Part shown: positions 6,819 to 16,800 of the stretch, in pieces
How positions within the stretch are numbered: the first letter of the stretch is position 1
How the letters are laid out: each line of letters opens with the position of its first letter
Source of the DNA: Flavobacterium flavigenum
Lineage (GTDB): Bacteria > Bacteroidota > Bacteroidia > Flavobacteriales > Flavobacteriaceae
Length of the DNA: 64,000 nt
Reading direction: 5' to 3'
NCBI RefSeq assembly: GCF_027111255.2
Contig: NZ_CP114285.2
Coordinates: 4,092,001-4,156,000, forward strand
Notes under the pieces: model-generated
What the model was told of the DNA's origin: nothing
Seen by the model: the letters and a program-made list of their open reading frames with translations, nothing else
The model's database searches: none
Program-made: the position numbers and the translations under genes

Positions 6819-7318
6819 TTGTAGTTTTTATCCTTTGTTACTTATAGTTGCAGGCATGGAAAGAATTTCTGTGTTATCATTATGTTGATGTATCAGAGCG
6901 ATCTGGGGAAAAGTCGGGAGACTTTTGAGAGATTTACTTCTTACAATAACATAAAAGAATTGCGCAAAGTCAGAGACATTTGCGCAGCTTTTCATTAGAA
7001 CACTTCGGAGAGCTGGGGTTGTAGTTTTTATCCTTTGTTACTTATAGTTGCAGGCATGGAAAGAATTTCTGTGTTATCATTATGTTGATGTATCAGAGCG
7101 ATCTGGGGAAAAGTCGGGAGACTTTTGAGAGATTTACTTCTTACAATAACATAAAAGAATTGCGCAAAGTCAGAGACATTTGCGCAGCTTTTCATTAGAA
7201 CACTTCGGAGAGCTGGGGAGACTTTTGAGAGATTTACTTCTTACAATAACATAAAAGAATTGCGCAAAGTCAGAGACATTTGCGCAGCTTTTCATTAGAA
7301 CACTTCGGAGAGCTGGGA
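6819..7318. repeat. Tandem REP array, two 200-bp units plus a 100-bp partial unit
   Basis: Bases 6,819-7,018 and 7,019-7,218 appear identical, and 7,219-7,318 repeats the last 100 bp. Each full unit has a perfect hairpin AAAAGTC-GGGA-GACTTTT (6,909-6,926; 7,109-7,126) and a second hairpin with TGCGCAAA arms (6,961-6,986; 7,161-7,186; 7,261-7,286). The partial unit joins through the shared bases GGGAG, so it starts in the middle of the first hairpin. The array fills the gene-free stretch between the integrase and the lysozyme immunity gene and may also end transcription of the 32-kb operon. Perfect identity means the amplification is recent. Confidence 0.85.
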
Positions 7319-7335
7319 TAATTTTAGCTTGTTTT

Positions 7336-7878
7336 CTATATTTTCTTCTTTAAAAAAAATATTAATTCATCATTGTAGCTAAAGAAAACCAATTCATTTG
7401 GATTTTCTGTAGTTATTAAAAGGCTTTGCGCATTGAAATTATCCTTGCCATAAATTTTGAAACATGTCAATTCTTTATTTTTAGGGTTTAATTTAAGAAT
7501 ATTTGTAAATGAGCTTCCTACTTTGGATGACTTAATGTTGCCTTCATCTCCAAAAACATTATCTAACTCGTCTCCTGGAAATTGATTATGGGGACTGTCT
7601 TTAATAATTTTTAATATTACTTTTTCTTTTATATAAAAAAAAGGAGAGTGATTTTCAGAAATAGATAGATCATCGATATTTTTCGTTATTGATGTCAAAT
7701 CAATTTTTCTATCCTTAATAATGATTTTTTTTCGTATAATTCCAGTCGGTAATTCAAATTCTTCAAGTGCCCCCTTAAGGATATGACTGGTTTTAAGATC
7801 TTTAACAATCCAATTTCCATCAAATTGTGAATATGAATTTTGTGTAAGGATTAGGAAAATAAATATAAGCTTTTTCAT
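7336..7878 (-). CDS. Exported candidate immunity protein against the Rhs lysozyme tip
   Basis: The 180-aa product starts with a clean signal peptide (MKKLIFIFLILTQNSYSQ) and so should sit in the periplasm or on a membrane surface. It follows the giant Rhs gene by 4 bp and is the last gene of the operon. The tip of that Rhs protein is a muramidase, which acts on periplasmic peptidoglycan, so an exported inhibitor is the expected partner. The sequence is rich in Lys, Ile and Asn, lacks cysteines useful for disulfides and does not resemble the lysozyme inhibitor families I know (PliI, PliG, MliC, Ivy). The role is inferred from position, export signal and tip chemistry. Confidence 0.6.
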   Translation of the reverse strand: MKKLIFIFLILTQNSYSQFDGNWIVKDLKTSHILKGALEEFELPTGIIRKKIIIKDRKIDLTSITKNIDDLSISENHSPFFYIKEKVILKIIKDSPHNQFPGDELDNVFGDEGNIKSSKVGSSFTNILKLNPKNKELTCFKIYGKDNFNAQSLLITTENPNELVFFSYNDELIFFLKKKI

Positions 7879-7882
7879 GTGA

Positions 7883-10800
7883 TTATAATTTTACAGGAGG
7901 TGTCGTATTTATATTGTTATTATTAGTAGTAGTATTATCAGTAGTAGGAATACTAGTAGGAGTATTTTTGTTATTGCCTTCGCTATCCATATCAAATGTT
8001 TTGAACTGTTCTTTGATAATGAGTTCAGCTTTTTTTTGTGTTTTTTTATTTTTTAGGTAATCTAAATGGATATACATATTTTCAGAAAATAATAATGACT
8101 CTGCAAATCTCCTTTTTTTAATTCCTTCTCCTCCTGCCATATATTGAAGGAAGAAAAATTCACCAGAAAACTTATTATTTAAATTATCAAAATTTTTAAG
8201 TTTTCCTGGTCCCATATTAAAGGATGCATCATAAAGAGCGTTCGTTTCATTTTCCGTTAAACTGAACTTCTTAATATATTTATCTGCAATACTAAATATC
8301 CTTTTAGAATCGCTTTTAAAAAGAGATTGAGCCTCGTTTTCATCAATTAAACCGCCAATTTTATAGGGCTCACCATTTAAAATCAAATGACCATAGCCAA
8401 TTGTTGGGAAACCTTTACTATCTGGATATCCGACATGATTTCCCTTTTTGTCCATTCTTACACCTTCGTACGCTTTCTTGAAAGAAGTAATTGTAGGGTT
8501 TTTAATCTCATTTCCATAGTAGTAAGAAGTTTTTCCTTTTTTAATAGATTTAACTAAAACCCCATTTCCCATAGGTCCCGCTTCAGATAATGTCAAAGCA
8601 CTTTTAACTATGCCATCATCTGAAAATTTATAAATCACAATTTTCTTTTCTAAGCCTTCCAATTCAGTTGCCCTTACTACATCGTTCTCACTAAAAGCAT
8701 AAGGACTATTCCAAGGATATTCTGAAGCAAGAGGATCTCTTGCAAAAAACCTACCAATCCTAGGATCATGCATCCTAAAGGTATAGTTCAGCGAATTACC
8801 TTCACCGCCTTTAATTTCATCATCTTTCTCCTGTCCTTGGAAGCCATATCTGTAGCTATCACTGCTTCCATGGCGTGATGGTACAAGCATTCCAAAAGGA
8901 TAGTAATCTGAGTAGCTGCGAACGTCTGGAGAAAAAGCAATAACTGAAACCTGATTAGTTGATTCAACGGCTGTATTAACATTATCCAGCGTAAATACTT
9001 CTTCTAAATTTCCGTCTTCCCTGTTTTTTAACCACTCTATAATGGTAACAGCACTGGTTGCAGTAAAGGTTATGCTGTTTCTTCCTGAGGTTTTATCCTT
9101 TTTTTGAAGGAGAGGGGTTCCAAAACTTGAAGCTTTTACCTGAATCTCAGGAGAAGTTGTCAGTGCTAAATCATAACTTACAGTATATTTTTTACCCGCT
9201 GTAGTTACCATAGTGTGTGCTATACCATCAGCCAGCTGTTTTGCCGTTATGACCAGTTTATCAGTATTTGTTGTAACTATTGCAGCATTTCCTGCAGTCC
9301 AATTACTTCCTGAATTAAGGTTTGACCAGCCTGTGAAATTAAAATCATTAAGCGTTGTCAGCCCAGGTACATTGGTTGTTCTGGCTAGTTTTCTGTCGCT
9401 AATTACCGAAAGAACGTTACCTAAATGGTTCGATAATTCATACTGTTTGTCTCCTACAAAACGGTAGGCAGTAAATGGGGTAGTGGCAAATGAATTTTTG
9501 CCCATACCTTGTGCCAGTCCTTCGCAGGCATCACCAATACCGTTGTTGTTCAAGTCTTCCTGAAAAGGATTGTATATGGTTTTGCAATTGTCGCATGCAT
9601 CGCCATATCCGTCAGGATTCGGTTTCCCGTTTTCATCTACTTCTGTGTCGGCCTGGTCAAAGTTAGCAAATCTTTTGCAATTATCACAGGCATCGCCTAT
9701 ACCATCACTGTCCGTATCCAATTGATTTCCTACGCCTTCTAATGAGGCCTCATTTTTACCATTACGTTTTTTAATACAGTTATCACATACATCTCCAACG
9801 CCGTCATCGTCCTCATCTTCCTGTCCTGGATTGAATATATTTGGACATTTATCTTCCGAATCTATATAGCCATCAGCATCTTTGTCGTCTTCTCTTGCGC
9901 CACAATAGGTTTTTGAAAAAGGAATGTCAGTAAAAGGAAGACCATTAACCAAGGTCATGTTATAATCATGTCCGATAGAAGAATTGGCGATGGTTCCGGT
10001 TCCTTCATCAAAACTGTAGTAATTAGTTAAAACATCTTCTCTTTCCTGACCATTGTCAATTGTATAGCTGAAATCACATATCTGGCTTTTTAGTGCAGGA
10101 TAGTTTGTCTGTTCTTGTGGTCTGTGAGTAATAGATGTTGCCCCAAGTGTGTTAGGAGGTAAGGTAATAGGAAGACGTGGCGAATCGCTCATCATACGCT
10201 CTTCTTCGGGGCCTCTATAATTTTCTGTTACACTACGTAATGTAGTATATTCATTTCCATTTATAGTAATTTTTACATTGTACTGATCTACAATTGGGTC
10301 AAGTTCTATTCTCGCTTTTATGTCCCATTCATCTTCCGGAATAGATGGGGATTTAATGATGTAATCAATTGTTTCCTTATCACTTCTATAGCTGAAACGC
10401 CATTTTTTATATCCGACTTTAGATCTATGGTGGTTTCTTCTATATTTAATTAGGCTGACTACAGGCTTATAACCAGTTTGATCCTTTTTGATAGATAATA
10501 AAACTGAATTTAAATAAGAATATGAGTTGCCGTATGGCCAGTTACCCTCTTTATGAGTACTATGTAAAGCAGCTAATAGATTTGTACCAGTATTTGCTGC
10601 ATCAATTTTTAAGCGTCCCGTTAATTCTATTACTTTAGTTTGCTGTTGTTCACTTTTAAATAAATTGATCGTATTTTCTGGTTTTTCATTCCAGCTTGCT
10701 CTGTCGTTTACATTGTCTAAAAGTATACCTGCAAGAGTATTTACTGCAGGAGTTTCTGTTGTCAGAGCCTGTGCTTCTGTACTGGCCGTTATTTTACTGC

Positions 10801-13800
10801 TGAGTGCTCTTTTAAGCTGTGTCGCATTCTCTTCGCTAATCTGTATTCTGCGACTTTCAGTTCCAAGTCGGCTGCTGCCATAAATGTCCTGTTCAACAAG
10901 GTAATAAGTTGTCAGATTGCCTTGTTTGATCATTTCGTAGGTACTCAGCACATTACCCTGTGCGTCACGCTCGTAATAAGTTGTCGTAGTTTTAGTAGGC
11001 GTAGTCACGATTTTCGCAATTCGGTTTCCTAAACCGTCATATTCAAAACTAATAACCGTTCCGTTATTTTTTGTAACCGATTTCACTTTTCCGTCTACAC
11101 GCCAGTCAATGTCTATTCCTTCCTGCTTATCTTTTGTTAGCTGGCCAATATTATCATATACATAATTTTCATCTTCGGTTTGATTGTCAATATCTAAAGA
11201 AGTGTCATTAGCGGTACCACCCGGAGCTACAAACACGCCATTTCCTACTGCATCATTAACACGGCGTAATTGGTTCATGCCGGTATTGTATGTGTAAGAT
11301 AACTGATCCATTGGTGTGATATTACCATTTAAACGATCTGCCCTGTTCAGTGTAGCTAAATTTCCGTTTCGGTCGTAACTGTAATTTGAATAATAACCAT
11401 TTGAAGCAACCCCCGCCGTTGTAATCGACTTAGAAGTCATTTCCTTAATCCTGTTCAGCTGATCATATTTATAATAATTGAACTGGGAAGGAATGATATT
11501 TTGCTCGTGATCTGTCAATGAAGTAACCATTTCTTTGATGTTACCATTGAATAAATTATTCGTATCCAGTTCTAATGCCTGTGCTTTACTAAAACTGAAA
11601 ACAGTATTATCCTTACTCACACCGGCGCGCGACTTATAGTCTCCTTTGTAATAATTCAGGGCAAAGCCAAAAGCATCCTGAGCAACATTTAATCCATCTT
11701 TACCGGCATCGTAGGCAGAACCTAATTTCTCAGAGTTAACTCCTTTTAACCAGCCTTGTAAAGTATAAACATAATCGAGACCCTGAACTTGTTTATCTCC
11801 AAGTTCAACACGTGCCAGCGGACCGTGATCATAATACAGATAGTTGGCTTCTTTCTCCCAGATGATATTGTCTTTACTGGTATATACCTGTTTGATTCTG
11901 TTATCGGCATCGTATTCGTAACGGTGGATAAACTGCTCTTTGAGGTTATTTGGCTGATAGGTAACCTTGTTTACATTTCCGCTGATAAGATCATAATCAT
12001 AGACTACTTTTTTGACAGCACCCTTCATGCTTGTCAGTTTTGGGTTGTTGTTAATGTGATGTACCAGTTCTTTTACGTTTCCGTGAACATCGTAATCATA
12101 AAAGATACCATTGGCATAACCGGATACAGGAGAATTACTGGTTAACGTATCAAAATATAAAACACCTGTAACCCTTTTGTGACTGTTGTCTGATCCGTAG
12201 GCTGTAAACCAGCTTTGGGTGTCCTTTAAAGGGCTGTCATAAATAGTTTTGGTTACCTGTTCCGTTTCATCAGCGATGTTGTAAGGGTAATTAATTGACT
12301 TTGTGACAGCGTCTGTAGGAACCTCATCTCCGGAGGCGTATATCAGACGTCCATTTTCATTGATTTTTATAGCAAAGCCGCTTTTTGTTTTTAGCTGACC
12401 CGCTTCTGTGATTCGGCCGAGACCGTCGTAACGGGTATAACTGAACTGCCCCTTGGTTTTTTGCTTACTATTCTGGCTGGCAATAATACGGCCCAACGGA
12501 TCATATGCAAAAGTAGTTTGGCTGCCAGTATGTAGTTGCCCGTTCTCATCTGTGTGTTGGCCATCTGGTGTTTGCTGCCATACCAGTTGGTTCAGTGAGT
12601 TGTAGCGGTATTGCGTCTGCATTGTATGGGCAGGTGCAACATTTTTGGTGTTGAGCTCATTTTCCGGCTGTTTTTCTCTGATGTTATTGATTGTTTTATC
12701 ATCAGGTGCTGATAATCGGTCTACGCCCTCTGGAGGAACCGTCTGAACGAGGTTTCCTGCCTGATCGTAATAATACAGAGTATATTGATATTCCTTATCA
12801 AAAGACATTTGTGTTAAGGTTTCATCTAAACCTTCAAGGGCTGCTTTAAGATAATTTTGCTTGAAAGCTTCTCTTTTATCTGCATAAAAAGCTTCTGATA
12901 TTTGCTGAATATTGGCGTCGTTTATGGCTTTTTTATAGATTTCACATGGAGTTTTTACACCTTCCTGTACCGGAATATCCAGACTAAAACCAGGCACCAT
13001 AGTGGCCGGAGGACACATATTCTCATTCGAGTTTACATAATAATTTGTGTAATCGTTCCATGATAGTGTTTCACCTGTTGAACCTGAATTACGCCCGGCG
13101 ATATAGGAGTGATAGGCTGTAATGGCCAGACCAGCCTTGGGATTACCATATTTTAGATTAGTCGAACCAAATTTATCAATGCTTATAAAAAATGGACTCT
13201 CTACAGTTGTAACATTAAACATTGCTAAATACGCCAGATAGTCAGTACTGATATACCCATAGTTCGCGTCACAAAAGAATTTACCATCTAAATCTGCGGG
13301 TAGTGTATAACCCTGTACCTGCTGCATGCCTGTTTTAAATTCGTTCCATTTGTCTCCGCAGACTACCGGAGCTACTGTTGGAGGGATACAAAGTTGTTGG
13401 CAGTTTGGTGGGGTTGATTCTAATGTATTAGAGAGTTTTGTGGCAGTACTTTTTCTTTGAGTTGGAAAAAGTGAATTATAATTCTCTGTAAGGAAGATGC
13501 ATATTGATTCGCTTGTCCCCGAACTTGAGGAAAAAAAAATAGAGTTCTTAATATTTAAATTTTGATGACTCACAATTTGGTTATTAATATCTGTGAAAAC
13601 TATTGTAGCTTTATTATCACCAGTAACATCTATTGAATTAATTTTTTTAATTGTGAGCGATGTAGGATAGTTAAAAAAGGTAGTTGCTTCTATCTGATTG
13701 TTATTATTATAAAAGTATAAACTAAAATTCCCTGAATCTTTCCAAACTAGAAATTTAGAAAATTGTACAGGCGTGTTGATACCATTAGGTATGTCTGTAG

Positions 13801-16800
13801 CCAAATAATAATTTCTGGCCGCCTGAAAGTGTTGTATTAAATTTGATTCCGATATAAAACGATTCACTTCTGGATAATCAGCAATATTTTTGGTTCCAGA
13901 ATTAATATTTAAATTAGCGTCAAGAAGTTCATTAAAAGCATCTTTGAAATTTTTTTCATATGTTAATTCTTTATTAGTATTTTCACATGAAGCAACAGAA
14001 TAATCATTAGCCATAAACTGGCAAAAATTTGTAGAATAAGCATATCGTCCGGGTGTCTGTGAGGTACGATGGGCTATAGATGCATTTGTTACTGTAATGG
14101 TATTATTGTCCAGATTTTTATAAATTACTTTAACAGAAGAAAGGCTTTCGTTTAGAATGTCAATTGAAATGATTTCTTTAATTTGATTTGCATTTGGAAT
14201 ATTTAGATCTACAACCCCGTCTAAATTTGAACTGATACCATACTGCATTGAAATTATATTTTGTTCTGTAACATGTTGAAATAGTGACATTGCAACAGGG
14301 AAACTAAAATAATCACCATTTGGATTGTCAACAATTAGATTGTAACTTCTTAATGCCTGAAAGTGCTCAATTAATTTTGAATTGTCTCTAAAGTATTTAA
14401 CATAAGGGAAATTTTCTACAGGCTCAGTATAATGATGAGAAACAACAATAATCTCATTCAAAGCATTTTTTAAATTTTCTTCATAATCGGCCTCCTCCTG
14501 AGCCTTCAGCTGACATACTGTAGTTCCGGGTGTAGATGTATTCGGTTCTCCACATTCATCCCCATAACCATCTCCATCATAATCGTTTTCACCACATGTT
14601 CCACAACAAGCAAAGTATAAGGCATTGTTTTTACCTGCTGTTATAGACCATGTTTTGGTATCAAGGCGGTATCGTGTTCCATTTACATTGAATTTTTTTG
14701 TAACTACCCTAAAGATGTTGCTTTTGCTGTCAGTTTTCAGATCACCAATAAAAGTGTCTGTGATGTTGTTAATACTTACAGTGTCATCTCCGGCATTTAT
14801 TTTCATACGGAGGGTGTCGTTTACGGCAATAGAGAAAAGTCTTTGGCCGGAAACTGTTTCATATTTCCATTTGACAACATCAGTTGCGTTAATTCCAAAA
14901 TAAGTTTTTAAGTAACCTGTTTTGAAAACATTTCTATTGGTAATATCCTGAGTTGTTGTAAGGGCGCTTGTTTTTTGAAGATCAAGTATTAGGTCTTTTA
15001 AGGCACTGCTAAAAAGCTCTTTTTTAGAACATTGGTTGTCGGCTAAAGCTAAGGTTTCGCCTATTCCATTATTACCGGCAAAATGACATTCTCCAACAGC
15101 TGCTTTTGTGTAACCTTCAATAATGACTTCTTCCGGAATTGAACATGAACTAGCCGGGTCACGAACAATTGTTGCCAAAATCGTAAATCTGAATGTTTTG
15201 GTAGCGGATTCGTACGATTCATAGTGAAAGTTTTTAAACCCTTTTACCTGTGACCATTGTGGTTTAGCTACGCTTGTGCCACAAGGATCAAGATAAGTAC
15301 CGGCTCCAGGAGTGAAACTTGCAAATTTCAGGGTAATTGAACTGGCTACAGAGTTTTGTGAATTAGCTGTTTGATCAGGATAGAAATTTATAGTGAGGTC
15401 ATTCCCTTCCGGTTTTCCAATTAACCATGGAGAAATTGTAGTAGTTTCTAAATCAAATTCCGGTTTTTTTTGTGCATTGAATATACCTGATGTTAAGTAA
15501 GGCATACTGGTAGCCGGAATATTTAATAATAATCCATCAGGCTGAATCGTTGAATCAACTAAGCCTTTTAAAAAGTTTTCCATGTCAGAAGCCAGAGGAC
15601 ATTTTCCGGTTTCAAGGTATAAATTAGCATCGGCCTGAGCTTCAGCAGCAGCTAATATTTCCTGATCGTTTAATCCGGAATCATAATTGTAATCAGCCGG
15701 CATAAAGCGTTTTTCTTTACCGGCGTAATACGATGCAGTCTCTTCTGAGCACGAAGGTAATATTCCGTCTGATCCGGCTGGCAAAACAAAAGGAGCGGAT
15801 ATCGAATTATTAATTAAGATTGTTATATTTCCAAAATTCGTAGTACTATATTTTTTTAATAAATTGGCATAGGAGTCCGTACTGTTGGCATTACCGATAC
15901 AGTCGTTGTTCCCCAGTTTTTTATTGGCATAGACATGTGCGTAAACTGTACGTGTTTTTTCTTTCAGGGCTAGATAATAACTCTTAAAATTAGCCCACAC
16001 CCTTTGTTTTAATGGATCTGAAAGAGTAGTAATCTTATCTAGTAAAGTAGTATTGGTTACATTTATTTCATTCTGAAATTTACTGGAACTCATAATACCA
16101 TTTGAAAATGCTGCAAAATAGTAAGCGGTCTGCAGCATGTTCATCGATTGATCATTGCCCTGAGAATTCTTAAATTTCATGCCATCATAATTAGATGTCA
16201 GGGCTTCCTGCATAATACTTTTACGCAAATTGTAATCGGCTGTAGTTTCTCCTGTTTCAGTATTTGCAGAGCTGTAGTAAGGATCTTTTGGACTTACAAT
16301 GTTCAGTAATTCAGCTAATTTACCATTACTTGTATTAAATATATTATTATTAGGTACGACAGTATTCTTCTCCGTATCAAAATATTCCAAATCTTTTAAA
16401 GCTTCATCATAACCATCAGAATTAATACCGGCATCTTTTTTATTACAAATAGCCAGATTGTATAAATAATAGTAATACTCAGGGTGGTAAGGCAATAATT
16501 CATTTGCCCATCTTGGCTGCCATTCTTTGATGAAATCAGCAACATGATCTAAATAGTGAGGCGCAACTAAAACGTATCTTTCATCATCGTTTTCAGGGTC
16601 ATCTACAGTAGGAGGCATGCTGCCATCTTCAAGAGGTCGTAGGGCGGGAGTGTAGGATCCGTCTTCTTCTTTAATAATTTTGATGGTTTCCGGTTCTCCG
16701 TTTGCATCTTTATAGAAACCACCATAAGGATACCTCCAGTTGAATTTTGAAATTTTTACAATACTGGTAGTATCGGTATCTTCGTCGGTTACTGTTGTGT

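Noticed and set aside
9213..9742. Open frames on the plus strand inside the giant Rhs gene.
   Set aside because: They are antisense shadows without promoters or domains; the opposite frame is continuous for nearly 12 kb and has clear domains.
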